A stretch of 64,000 nucleotides of DNA from Casuarina equisetifolia. Taxonomy: Eukaryota > Streptophyta > Magnoliopsida > Fagales > Casuarinaceae. This document shows positions 1 to 11,876 of the stretch, in pieces. The notes under the pieces were generated by a model. The model was not told the origin of the DNA. It made no database searches and saw only the letters and a list, made by a program, of their open reading frames with translations. The stretch's first letter is position 1; each line of letters starts with the position of its first letter. The position numbers and the translations under genes were made by a program. The stretch covers positions 1,198,001-1,262,000 of the forward strand of contig CM052359.1 of NCBI GenBank assembly GCA_028551475.1, given 5' to 3'.

Positions 1-2463
1 GGGGTGTCTTCTTATGTCAAATACCATGTTGACTACAATACTCATCAAATGGTCCAATGTACTCACTACCATTGTATGATCGAATGCATTTCAACTTCTT
101 TCCAGTTTGCCTCTCTACTGAAACTTGAAACTGCTGGAATACATCTAGTACTTGATCTTTTGACATCAAAACATAAACCCAAAACTTTCTTGAGTAGTCA
201 TCAATAAAGGTCACAAAGTAGGATGCTCCACCAAGCGTCCTGGGGTTAATTGGCCCACAAACATCTGAGTGTACTAACTCCAAGAAATCTGATTTTCTTA
301 AAAGAGGGTGACTATAGAATGAAACTCTTTTCTGTTTTCCAGCTAAACAATGTGCACACTTCTCATGTTTTGCACTCTTAATTCCATATAGCAAGTTCTT
401 CTTTACCAACACATTCATGCCCTTCTCACTCATGTGACTTAACCTTTTGTGTCATAAAGCACTTGCATTCTCATCTTCTACTACATTATAAATGTTCTTG
501 AAAATCTTGGCCTAAAACAAATACAAAGAAGACTCTTTCTTGCCTTTAGCCATAACTAATGAACCCTTAGTAAGTTTTCATTGTCCATTATTGAAGATAT
601 TGCAAAAACCTTCGTTATCAAGTTGTTCCGTAGAAATCAAATTCAAGTGAATTTCTGGTACATGTCTAACATTCTTGAGAACCAACTTAGATCCATTACA
701 AGTCTCCAAGCATACATCTCTCATACCTGCAACTTTAGCCAAACAATCATTACCCATCTTCAATGTGCCAAAGTTTCCAAGAGTATAAGAAGTAAAGAAC
801 TCCCTCTTAGAAGTAATATGAAGAGAAACACCACTATCAATTGCCCAACTTGTCTCATTACTTGCAAAATTTACATTATCATCATAGCACACAATAACAA
901 GTTCATTAGTAGTTGCTGCAGCTCGATCATCATCATTGTTATCCTTCTTCTCATCACTTTCATTAACTTTCTTCTTATCATTTCTACCTTTACCATTCTT
1001 TTTTTCATTTTTCAACTGGAAGCAATTTTTCTTGATATGACACATATTGCCACAATGATGGCACTTTACATTTTTATACCACGATCTAGAATTACTTCGA
1101 CTTTTGTTATTACCTCTCGAACCTCTACTATGACTTCTCCTCATGTTTTCAACAACCAAAGCTTCAGAATGAGACAAAGAACCCTGACTCTTTCTTCTCA
1201 TCTCTTCATTCAAAATACTAGTCTTGGCAAAATCCATAATGACAATACCATTAGGAGCAGAGTTACTTACTGACATACGAAATGTTTCCCAAGATTCTAG
1301 TAAAGTACCAAGTAACCAAAGTCCTTGTACTTTATCTTTAAATTTCATATTTATGCCTGAAAGTTGATCTAACATTTCCTGAAACTCATTCAAATGATCA
1401 GATATGAATTGCCCATCTTTGTATTTCAAGCTAATAAGTTGTTTCATCAAATACATCTTATTATTTTCAGTCTTTCGAGCATGTAAGGATTCAAGCTTGT
1501 TCCATAAAGTCCGAGCATGTGTTTCTTTACTAATGTGGTTCAAAACATTCTCATTTACAAATTGTCGAATGAACCCGCATACAATTTTATACTTAAGAGT
1601 CCAATCAGCCTCACTCATGTTGTCTGGTCTTGTTTCACTAAACACCAGTAAGTTCCAACGCTTCACATAAAGCAAATCTTCCATCTTATCCTTCCAAACA
1701 TGATAATTTCTTCCATTCAAACTAATTATCCTGTTAGTACTTAGTTCCATCATTCAATCAAATCCAAAAAATAAAACAACCACAACCTAATGGGAAAAAC
1801 GACGTATAAAGTTTCCCACTTTGATTAAACATGTGAAGAAATACTAAAACACCAACAATGTATTTGAATCACAAGTAAAATATGCAAATATCATAATCAA
1901 CACAAAAAAATTTCTATGTGGAAAACTCCTCCAATGTGAAGGATAAAAATCATGGGACCGATCACGAAGTCCACCCAAATCTCCACTATATAAATCATTA
2001 GATTTACAACTCAATCAAGTCCTTAACAATAGCAACATGACAAAGATTTACTGATTCAATAACAATAGAATCACTAATTAATAGTAAACAACAAGTTGTA
2101 AACATCAACTTAACAAAGAAAAGTTGGAGAAATATCACCCAGATTTTTGACCAAGATATGTTGATTTAAAGAGCTCCAAATGACGATCCAACTGTTCATA
2201 ATGAATAACACCCAATTCTGAACCTTTTGACAAAAAATCAGCTCAATCGGACCACGGAACGACCTTGATCAAACGTTTGATCAATTGCTGCGCAGGGCTT
2301 CTAATTCTTGTGAATTCTGCTCTTTTTCTTCTCTTTCTCTTTTCTTTTTGATGGCCACACACTTAAAGAAAAAAACCTATATTTTTTCTTTTAAATCTTA
2401 AGATCACATTACCCTAATAGGACCCAATAATAAGTCCCGAATATAAGCTGGACTAACCCAACA
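1..2463 (-). mobile_element. Ty1/copia element, 5' half, running off the window
   Basis: A copia fossil on the minus strand. Gag (1753 to 578) carries a CCHC knuckle and then the protease DSG motif. The pre-integrase and integrase start (HSDVCGP, FIDDYSR) lie at 433 to 17. The rest of pol lies outside the window. Between 1754 and 2463 is a leader and a probable 5' LTR that would begin TGTTGGGTTAG at 2463; its inner edge is not resolved. The element is broken, with at least one break in the visible part. Its frames are still long, so it is younger than the copia at 3.2-6.4 kb. Confidence 0.85.
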
Positions 2464-2544
2464 TATTGTCCTAAGATTGCTCATATCCCAAAGTCGTAAT
2501 TATTATTTTTTTCATCTCCCTTGACATTTTGGTGCAATTAGCAT

Positions 2545-2830
2545 CTTAATGCTCCAAATGCTTTAACCAATTGTCTACAAATTACGGAAATACCAACCCG
2601 GTATTAATCTATATGTGCAACGAGAGAAAACATTTGATAAATAAAATTTTGATGTATGTAATCATCTATGAAGATCTAGTTGTATTCATTTTATTTTATT
2701 TTTTCAATTTGCTTACAACGTGCTTGTTTCTGGTTAGTAGATTACACATCTTTCAATGACAAGTTTTAGTGGGAATATCATGGGAAAGCTAGAAACTAGT
2801 GGTTATGATGCAACAGGAAAAATGTTGCAT
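2545..2830. repeat. NBS-LRR downstream flank, copy 1
   Basis: This stretch aligns by eye with 9090-9330, the sequence directly downstream of the NBS-LRR pseudogene, over about 240 bp with scattered substitutions and small gaps. Shared blocks include the segment around CTTTAAC, the ATATGT.CAACRAGA block, AACGTG, and CACATCT....ATGACAAG. It is most simply read as the 3' flank of a second resistance-gene copy whose coding part is gone. The copia element at 1-2463 now lies on that side. Confidence 0.65.
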
Positions 2831-3239
2831 AACATACAAGGTGCACAAACACTCTTATCTTTTTATTTAAGCTTTAAATATGTAAAACCAAATCTCACAA
2901 GCTAAAAGAATCAAATTAATTTTTTTTTAAATAAGTATAATATTTATTTCTTTCAAAATAGAAGATGTTAAAGGTTCATTAAACAATTTCTTTTAAGTGA
3001 AGTTCACAAAAAGAAAAAGAAAAATCAAATATAAACCTAAAAAGCACTTATCAGTTTACAAACTTAATCCTCATTTTTACTTTTTGATGGATTTATTTTA
3101 TTTGGATGACAATTGGAATCACCTTAAGAGTGATTTATCTATTGATTGTATTGTTACGGAATTTATGGATGCAGTGGCATTAAGATACCATGTCTTGTTA
3201 GATGCTATGCTACATGGATTTCTTCCACTTAAGGTATGA

Positions 3240-5500
3240 TGGTCATAAAGGTGTTAGAGACCATACTAAAAAGTTGATAGATTGTTAAACCAAACTATAA
3301 TTTTGGTAAAAGTAAAGGTCAAAATTCTATATTTGAAGAGGTACTCATGACACTACCAAGGATTTTGAGTCATCTAGCAACATGTTAGGAGTTATAAGAA
3401 CATCTTTTAAGGAGGATAATAATCATTAATTCTTTTCTAAGAAGAAGGGTAGTTAAATGAAGGACTATAACAAATACAAAACTTAGTTGTCTAAGCATAA
3501 GCCTAATCTATCAGAAGCTCCATCTAGTTGTTCGTAACTAGATGGTGGTACAACTAATCATGTTACAATTATCATCCAGGAATTCAGAACAAGAGAAAGC
3601 AAAATAAAAATGAACTAATGCCTATAGTTAGGAATAATGAACAAGTGGACATAGAACTTATAGAAATTTTGGTTTTCAAATGATGTTGAGAAGCACTTTC
3701 TATATACTATGTTTTAGAAGGAATTTGTTCTCAGTTTCAAAGTTGGACAAGTGTGGTTTTTTATTTAAGATAGAGAACTCTATGGTTAATTTGTTAATTT
3801 AAATAAAGTTGGTTATTGCATTTGTCTTATGGAATGTATAAATTGTGGTTAGCTCCCAATGATATATCTCTCTCTTATAATATTGTTCCCTAAAGCCCTC
3901 TAACTAAGGAACAATATTACACATTGTGGCATAAAAGGGTAGGTTACATCTTTAGAAAAGAGTAGAAAAGCTAATAAAGTTTAACATTCAGCCTACTCCT
4001 AAAGATGATCAAGAGACTTATGTAGACTATCGTGGAGGCAAAATGACCAAAATAAAAAAGTAGTTTTCAATCCATACTTTTGACCTATTAGAGGCCGTAC
4101 ATATTAATATAAATGGTCCTCATATAGTAACATTGTCTAAAAATTTCTATTTCAACACATTCATAGATAAATTTTTTTCCATAGGTATCTCTACTTTATT
4201 AAGAAAGAGTTAAATACCTTGAAAAACTCAAGGTCTTTAGGACTAAGGTTGAGAAAGAGTTCAGGAAAGAGCATTAAAATTATTAGCTCTAGTTGAAATG
4301 GTGAGTATTATGGTAAACATGGTAATGTTGGTTAGCTTAAAGGCCCCTTTAATTAACACTTTAAGGATTCTAGAACAGTTGGCCAATTGACTATGCCTAG
4401 GAATCAAGAGCAAAATAGTGTAGCTAAAAGGTGCAATTGCACCTTTATGGATATGATGAAGAGTATGGTTAGTGGGACAAATTCACCTAATTTTCTAATT
4501 AAGAGTAGTTTTGGAAATAACCTTTTACATCGTCAACCATGTTCTTACTAAAGTTATTCTATTATCTTCTTTCAAGTTATGGATTGGAAACATGCCTAGT
4601 CTTAACTATCTTAAAGTATGGGATGTCTTGCAAAATAAAGCTATACACTCCAACCTTGAATAAGCTAGAATGAAGGATTACTCGATGTTATTTTGAATCT
4701 TAACCTAATTATTTAAAGGGGTATTGGTTTTATAATCCCAATGAAGGTGCTATAATTGTGAAATCACAAATAGCAAAATTTCTAAAACTTAAGGTTTTAG
4801 AGTAATATGGATGTAGATCTTATTGCATTAGAGCTAAGACGTATTAAGGTAATTGAACTAGTTATTGATATTGCCCTAATTGAAGTCCCGTAAGTTAGGA
4901 TTTTACTATAGTGTTTCCACTTAGGAGATCCACTAAGGAAAGAAGATTGATTGTTCATCCAAATTATTTGGCCTATTTAGGAGAACATGGCTATGATATT
5001 GTATCACAATGAACTCAATTACTTATGAGAATGTTATTTATAGTCCTCCATTAGATTTGTGATTAGATGCAACGAGTGATGAAATACAATCAATGCAACA
5101 AAATGGTGTTTGGGATCTTATTAAATTGCCTAAAGGTTGTAAGCTTATTGGTTGTAAATTGATATATAAAACTAAAAGAGTGTTTATAGGAAAGATGGAA
5201 AATTAAAGCTAGAGTGATAGTCAAAGAATTTACTTATAAAAAAGAAATAGACTATAAATAGATTTTCTTACCTATCTTTTGAAGGACTTTGGAATTTATA
5301 TTAATATCTCATTTTGATATGGAATTACCTTATATGGATATAAAACTACTTTTCTAAATAGCACTCTTGATGAAGAAGTCTATATAGTCCAACATGTGGA
5401 TTTTTGTAGTGAATGGTGCATATTAACCTATGCATAAACAGTGGTACTTGAAGTTTAATAGTTTTCTATTTATAGATTCAAGTAAACTTCTCAACAATGG

Positions 5501-5539
<39 letters not shown>

Positions 5540-6420
5540 TTAAATGGGAGTATTCCAATTTTCCTTACCATCTATATGAATGACATATTGCTTGTAAGCA
5601 TAATGAAAGGTTACTCGATGAGACAAAATGATTATTTGTTAAAGTAATTTTATATGAAAGATCTTAGTGAAGCAACTTTTGTCCTAAACATTGAGATCCA
5701 TAAGAGTTATTTTTATCAATTATTGGTTTCTCAAAGGCCATATGTTAATTGTATTCTAAAAATGTTTAGTATGCAAGATTGCAAACCTAGAAATGTTCTT
5801 ATTCTTAAAAGTGACAAACTAAGCCTATTATAGTGCCCTAAAAATAAAGTTTGGAAGAAAGTACCATATGCTAATGAACTTGAAAGTATCATGTATGTTT
5901 AAGTTTGCACTAGACTAACATTGCTTTTACAATAGGACTTCTAAGTAGGTATTAACCAAACCTTAACTAGAATCATTAGGTTGCTACCAAAAATATAAAA
6001 ACAAAGGATTATATGTTGACCTATAGACATGTAAATAACCTATAGCTAGTAAGGCATATAAATTTTGACTTTGCAAGCTACAAAAATAATTTTGAAATTT
6101 ACATTAGGATACATTTTTTTATGGTGGGTAGGGCAATATCACAAAAAAAGTACAAAATAGAAACTAGTGACTTCTTCAATCCTACAAGCTAAACTTGTAG
6201 TATGCTATAGAGCATCTATTTAGGCAATTTGGCTGAAAAACCTCATCAACAATTGATAGAATTTGATTTCATTCTTAGACCTATTTAGTTGTACTATGAC
6301 AATAAAGTTATTGTGTTATTTATTAACAATAATAATGGTATCACAAGATCTAAGCACATGAAAATGTGACATCATACTAGAGAATATTGATATAGATGTT
6401 ATGGTTGTTGACTCACATAC
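3240..6420 (+). mobile_element. Old Ty1/copia element, heavily decayed
   Basis: Scattered copia motifs appear in the usual order on the plus strand: gag and pre-integrase remnants (about 3500-3990), an integrase start (about 4080-4130), reverse transcriptase motifs (about 5060-5440) and RNase H to C-terminal tail motifs (about 6290-6430). It is broken many times over and clearly much older than the other copia elements here. No LTR pair could be recognised. The tail of its pol merges with the start of the NBS-LRR reading frame near 6420-6440. The 2831-3240 stretch before it is AT-rich and has only an unassigned 80-codon frame. Confidence 0.75.
5504..5535. repeat. (AC)n microsatellite
   Basis: An uninterrupted AC dinucleotide run of about 16 units lies inside the decayed copia element, in its reverse transcriptase part. 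Confidence 0.95.
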
Positions 6421-6439
6421 TAAAGCCCTTGTCTTTTTA

Positions 6440-9088
6440 TAAGACGGGATTGGTCTTTGGTGTTATGAAAGAGCTTGAGAAACTTAGGAATTCGGTCTCC
6501 ACTATTCAGGTGGTGCTCCCAAATGTAGAGGAATGGTTGTACAAAAGCCATGCACTTAAAGATTGGTTTGGAAAGCTTAAGGATGTCATGCAAGATGCCG
6601 AGGACTTGTTGGATGATTTCTCCATTGAAGTTCCATAGCAAAAAGTGATGCCAGGGCATAAAATGCTAAAAGAGGTATGTATCTTCTTTTCCAAATCAAA
6701 CGAGCTTGCTTATCCACTTGAAATAGGTAATAAGGTCAAGGCAATTAGAGAGAAACTAGATGCCATATCAATTGATAGGCATCAATTTCACTTCACTGAA
6801 CATTTTTTGAAGAAGTGACTAAAGTACAAAAAGATAGATCATGCTTACACCTTTATATGTAAGGAAGAAGTCGTTAGGATAAAAGATGAAAAGACGAATA
6901 TTATAAAGCTTCTATTGGATGTCAATGTTAAAGAGAACGTTGCCATTATCCCTATAGTTGGGATTAGTAGACATGGGAAGACCGTGCTCGTTAAATATGT
7001 GTATGGTGATGAGGAGGTTTAAAGGCACTTTGACATCAAAATGTGGGTATGTGTCTCTAAAAATTTTAATGTAAAGTTATTGTTACACAAATCATAAGAT
7101 ATGCAACTAAGGAAAGATATAAGAACCCTCTAACTATGGTAAAACTTGAAAATCTTGACATAGATTTATTGAAAAGTCAACTTCAAAAAGAAATTGGTGG
7201 AAAGAGATATTTGCTAGTTTTAGATAATGTACACAATAAAAATAGTAAGAGTTGAATCAATTTGAAAGACCTATTAATGGGTGGCCCAAAAGGAAGCAAA
7301 ATTTTGATTACCACATGTAGCATAGTAGTTACACAGATCACAAGCACAATACCACCTTATAACTTTGAAGGTTTATCTAAGAAAAGTTTTGGAATTTATT
7401 CAAGAAAATGACATTCAAAGATGGGGAAGTATTGAATCCAAACCTAGAAAAAAATGGTAGGGAGATTTTAAAGAAATGTGCTCAAGTTTATCATATGAAG
7501 AAAAATGTCTTGAAGATGTTGGTTATGAGTATTATACGTATTTTTATTGGAGATCATTTTTCCAAGAAACAAAGATAGATTATAATGGTACTATTAGATT
7601 TTGCAAAATGCATAACCTTGTGCATGATGTGGCACAATCAATAGCAAAAGACGAGTAACAAATTAGAGTTCTAAAAGCAAAAGAATATAATTGAGAGAAC
7701 TCGTCATATGGCATTTAAGTTAGATTCATCAAGGGATACACCAAGTCCTTTACTAAAGGCAAACAAAATGAGGACATTTGTTCTACAACATCAAACATGG
7801 CCATTTGGTGTAATTAATCTACAAGTTTGTAGTACACTTATTTCAAGTTTTAAATGCTTGCAAGTTTTGAATTTGTATAACTCAAACATTGAAAGGGTAC
7901 CAACATCTATCAGCGAGTTAGAACATCTTCAAGATTTCAATCTTTCTTTCAATAACATCCAACTACTCCCTAATTCTATAATTAAATTGTTGCATCTACA
8001 AGCACTAGATCTTTATGCATGTGAACGGCTCAAAGAGTTGCCAAAAGATACTAAAAACTTGGTTACTCCTTAGCATCTTGAGCTTTATGGATGTGCTAGC
8101 TTGACTCATATGCCAAGAAAGTTAACATCTCTTCAAACATTATTGTTATACATCTTACCAAAGAGAAAAGGTTCTGCTTTGGAGCAAAAGAGCAAGCTAA
8201 GTGATTTGAATGGGTTACATGGCTTGAAAGGTTTGTTACGTATCAAGAGTTTAAAGAATTGAGATCTTCTCCATAAGAAGCTGAGGTTGCAAACTTGAAC
8301 ATGAAACAATTCGTCCGAGGCTTGCACTTAGTATGGGAACCAGACAATGCTACCAAAATTGATGAACTAGTTAGGTGCCTTCTCTCTCAAATTTGCTAAA
8401 CATTTGGTTGTAGGATTATGAATGTTGCAAATGTATTTAACCAATGGATAAGTTCCCTTTCCTCAAGTAGGTTTTTCCTAGGAAGCTAAGTTCACTAGAG
8501 TACATAAGTAATGATTGTAATGACTAGGCTATTCCCTCCCTAATATCTGTCCACCTTGAAGATTTGCATTATTTGAAGGGATGGTGTAGGATGGGGAATT
8601 AGTAAAAAAAAAGCACAAGCAACATCATCATCTTCCATTACTTCCATCATTGCCTTCCCTTACAAACTTAGTTGTCAATAATTGCTGAAAGATATCCACG
8701 ATATGCTTCATGATGACCGCACCGGCACTAGAAAGCAAAACAACACGATTTTCTTCTTCCTTTTCTGCTCTTCCAAAATTAGAATTTCTTTGGATTCGTA
8801 GAATAAAGCAACTAGAATCTTTGCCAAAGTGGATAGTAAGCTCACGTCACTTCATACACTTTGGATCTTCAAATGCCCGAAATAATGTCATTGTCTGAAG
8901 CAATTGGCTGCCTCACATCTTTACGTCAATTGATAATTGAGGACTGTCCAGATTTAAGGAAAAGATATGAGAAAGGAATAGGCGTGGATAGGCCAAAATT
9001 GCTCATGTTCCCGATGTTGACATATAGTGATTTCTCTGGAGGTTGTTTGTTGTTGGTCACATTCGAGATACAGAAATTGGTGTCATAA
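6440..9088 (+). pseudogene. CC-NBS-LRR disease-resistance pseudogene (RGA type)
   Basis: Working relatives are cytoplasmic immune receptors. Parts appear in the expected order. The coiled-coil (Rx N-terminal) segment at about 6440-6640 ends DVMQDAEDLLDDF. A P-loop relic (GISRHGKTVLVK) is at about 6955-7000. RNBS-A (MWVCVSK) is near 7040, kinase-2 (YLLVLDNV) near 7210 and RNBS-B (GSKILITT) near 7290. The MHD region (MHNLVHDVAQ) is near 7610, followed by leucine-rich repeats at 7708-8075 and a last LRR block at 8710-9088. The segment between RNBS-B and MHD is much shorter than usual, so GLPL is missing. In-frame stops and frame changes run through the whole length, and no start codon of its own is clear because the copia tail abuts it. 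It is a relic, not a gene. Confidence 0.88.
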
Positions 9089-9089
9089 T

Positions 9090-9330
9090 AACACTCCCAA
9101 GGCTTTAACAATTCCTATGTAGATCACATTACTACCAACCAGGCACTCATTTATATGTACAACAAGATAAAACATTCGATACGGAATATAGATGGATGAA
9201 GTGATATATTAATATCTTGCTGAGTTTATTTGTTCTTTAATTTAGATAAAACGTGGATGTTTTAGGCATGTGAACCACACATCTCTCCAAATGACAAGAT
9301 TTAGAGTATCAAGGGACATCTAGAGGTGCG
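9090..9330. repeat. NBS-LRR downstream flank, copy 2
   Basis: Sequence immediately after the last LRR block. It is the partner of 2545-2830 and shares its order of short conserved blocks. Being attached to the NBS-LRR relic here identifies what the orphan copy upstream once belonged to. Confidence 0.65.
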
Positions 9331-10191
9331 TGAGATCTGGTTGAATTCCCGTCTCGTCCACTTATGAGGTGAGTGGGATCAAGAATACTATAGTTACATC
9401 ATGTGGTATGCCATGTGTAAGTTGGGAAGTTTTGTTGAATTCGAATCTATATTTGTATTACTTTAGGATGGGGTAATTTCGATGTTTCCAACTTTTTCCT
9501 TTTGATTTTCTTTCTTTTGCAACTTATTTTGAGTGGATTGTTTTGCTAGTGTTTGTTGTTTTTGTTGGCTCTAAAATTAGTTTCTTGGACCCACATACAT
9601 TGCTTTGGACAACCAAAAAAAGGCTTTTTAGGTTTTTTTTCTGGTAAATATATTACATAAACCTTCGTGTGTTGTCATGTCTGATACGTGTGCAAGATCA
9701 GCCTTCTAACATAGTATCAAGCTTAGTTTAAATTTGTTATAACCCGTATGACTTTGAGCAAGTTTAAATAAGAGAGCGAGTTCCTAATTCAATAGTTTTT
9801 TTTTCATTTGAAAATATAAAAACATCTTCTTCTTTTTTTTCTTTTGAGTGGTGCTTTCATGTTTATTAACATTTTTATTTACATTAAAAGTGAAAAGCAG
9901 ATATTTAATTGGTGTAACCCAGGATTTAACAAGCTCAAAAATTATATGATATCAAACCCCAAATCCTTCGGTTGGAGTTCCCGCTAACTCAGCACAGAGC
10001 TATTCGTTAGGCGATAAACAAGAGTTTCTTTGTAACAAGCTACAGAAGCAAAGAGATGACTAATAAACCCATGTAAGTCACGGAATAATGAAAGAGAGAA
10101 GGCAAAAGAAAAAAAAAAAAGTGAATATGCACCATATACTTCCTGAGGCAGAACAAGAATCACAAGTTCTCAGCAAGAGCATGGCATTTAC
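9331..10191. other. Intergenic, between NBS-LRR relic and F-box gene
   Basis: AT-rich with T-runs and no supported coding frame. The right part (about 9960-10191) should hold the 3' UTR and polyadenylation region of the minus-strand F-box gene. Nothing else is recognisable. Confidence 0.6.
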
Positions 10192-10595
10192 TCATTTGAA
10201 TGGATCCCTGTGAAATCGAGTGAAATCGAGACGAGAACGTAGTGTTTTACGACCACGCCTGCTCGGTGGGGCATTACCACGCCCGCTCGCTAGCTGTTCA
10301 TTTGGCGTTTGTGTGAAATTAACCCACCCATTTCCACTTCTCCTGAAGATCATTCCAGAGTGTAAATAAAAGGAGAAAGAAAGCAAGTTGAAAAGCACAT
10401 ACCAAACAGAAAGTGAGAAGACGTTTAAGTTTGAGATTAACTACCCAGGATGGGGATCAGCGCAATGGCCTACCCGCTGCAGCCTCACTAGAGAGTGATC
10501 AGGAGTGATATAATTAAAGTGGAATTGCCGGGCCAACTGAACTTGATGGTAATATTACAAACAGAACCATCCATCATCAACTCAAAACCAGAGAG

Positions 10596-10641
<46 letters not shown>

Positions 10642-11639
10642 ACAGCATCTCTATGTGTTCGAGAAACTTGAGAAACACTGTTCAGTTGGTCGTGGCTCAA
10701 GTGGCAAATTATTTTGACCTCAAATTCATAAAACAAAAAAGGGTAAGGAGCTCAATACCAAAAAAGTTAAGAATTTAAAATTTTAATTTAAAAAAATAAT
10801 ACAAAACTAAAACTAGATGTGCATGCATGGGTGACTTGGTATCCCACTACCCTGCTAGGCGATTCTCCTAACCGAACCCAGATGGACAGAGCACTAATTT
10901 TACAAATTCAAAAAACTATTTATATATTTAGCTTAACCTAATACAGCAAGGTCTTCACTCTTTGACATAGCATCCATTATCTGATACGGTCCTAGTTACA
11001 ATAGAACTAGCACGTTTTCTTTTTGGAGGATACAAGTCCTGTTGTATCCTAAACAAGCATTGTGATAACATCATAGACCGTCTAAGAACGTTTAGGTGTC
11101 TGTAGGGGTTGCTTGTTGAAGCACTTTCGGGAAAGAATGTAAAACAAGCAAGCATGGGTTAAGGGGATAGGGGCCAATTTGTTTTAGTTAGCACATGGGT
11201 CTGATACCTCAACAACTAAGGTATCACGTGCACGCTTTTGGAGATCCTGGATGCATATAAATCCTAGACCGAAGCCATTGTAAGCAAGCTTTCAACAAAC
11301 CAAATCCCCAATTCCTTCCTATACTTCTCCTTTCCTTACTAGTGTGACGCTGGCTACGGATACTAAGACTAGAGGAAGAGGTTTGTTGACCTTTTTTTGT
11401 CATATTTCTCCCTAGAGGTCCCTCAGAACCGATCTGTTACGCGGCTCTGTAATATCATCTCAAAATTGCATCACGTGTCTAAGAATAAAGGAAAGAAAAA
11501 ATGTCCAAGGTTTCGTGATTGTGTATAAGAAAGCAAATACCAGCAAATGCGTTGGAAGTGACTCCAACCGTGACCCTGACCCATGACCTTTACCTCCAGA
11601 TGTCGTTGGAGTTTTCAAGACATTTTTCTGCTCAGCCAT
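10192..11639 (-). CDS. Small F-box protein, FBS4-like, four exons
   Basis: Exons on the minus strand are 11639-11541, 10718-10644, 10536-10445 and 10342-10192. All have GT-AG borders and consistent phases and give 138 residues. The F-box is split by the first intron: SRLESLPTHLL ends exon 1 and VKIICHLSHDQLNSV opens exon 2. Exon 3 gives LARQFHFNYITPDHS. This run, with the N-terminal KTPTTSGGK, resembles the Arabidopsis At4g35930/FBS family as I remember it. Such proteins bind SKP1 and choose targets for ubiquitination. The protein is shorter than I expect for the family, and the Arg-rich exon 4 is less certain. Exon 3 could also begin at 10541 but only by breaking the frame. The ATG lies 10 bp from a copia element that splits the leader. 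Intron 2 (107 bp) holds a long CT run. Confidence 0.72.
10594..10639. repeat. (GA)n microsatellite inside F-box intron 2
   Basis: About 22 GA units on the plus strand, read as CT on the coding strand. It starts a few bases after the intron 2 donor and fills about half of a 107-bp intron, so length changes would alter intron size and pyrimidine content directly. Confidence 0.92.
11165..11470. mobile_element. Possible LTR-derived fragment in F-box intron 1
   Basis: This part of the 822-bp first intron is GC-richer than its surroundings. It has a TATA-like GCATATAAATCC near 11254 followed by a pyrimidine-rich leader-like stretch, as LTRs often do. I see no partner copy, clear ends or target duplication, so this is a suggestion only. 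Confidence 0.25.
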
Positions 11640-11648
11640 ATTCCTAAA

Positions 11649-11876
11649 TATCACAAAACATAGATATAAGTAGAGAAAATGAAGAACATAGAGCCAATGA
11701 GTTGACAGAATTCAATTATATAGACTTTGCAATAATGAAAAGCTTTACAAGACTATGTCTATATATACATGTTTAAACCTAGTTATAAATAGAAATAGTA
11801 CACTCAATGCAATTAGGAAAACCTAATGCAATCATAGGAACTAATAAGGAAGTACACATTAATTGTATTATCTACA
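11649..11876 (-). repeat. 3' LTR of the leader copia element
   Basis: Partner of 16648-16874. In element sense it runs TGT....GATA rather than ending in CA. A TATA-like TATATATAGAC lies at about 11757-11768 on the minus strand, so any transcript starting here would run directly into the F-box ATG at 11639. Confidence 0.82.

Noticed and set aside
581-1273. 230-codon plus-strand frame
   Set aside because: Antisense of the copia gag; no domain of its own.
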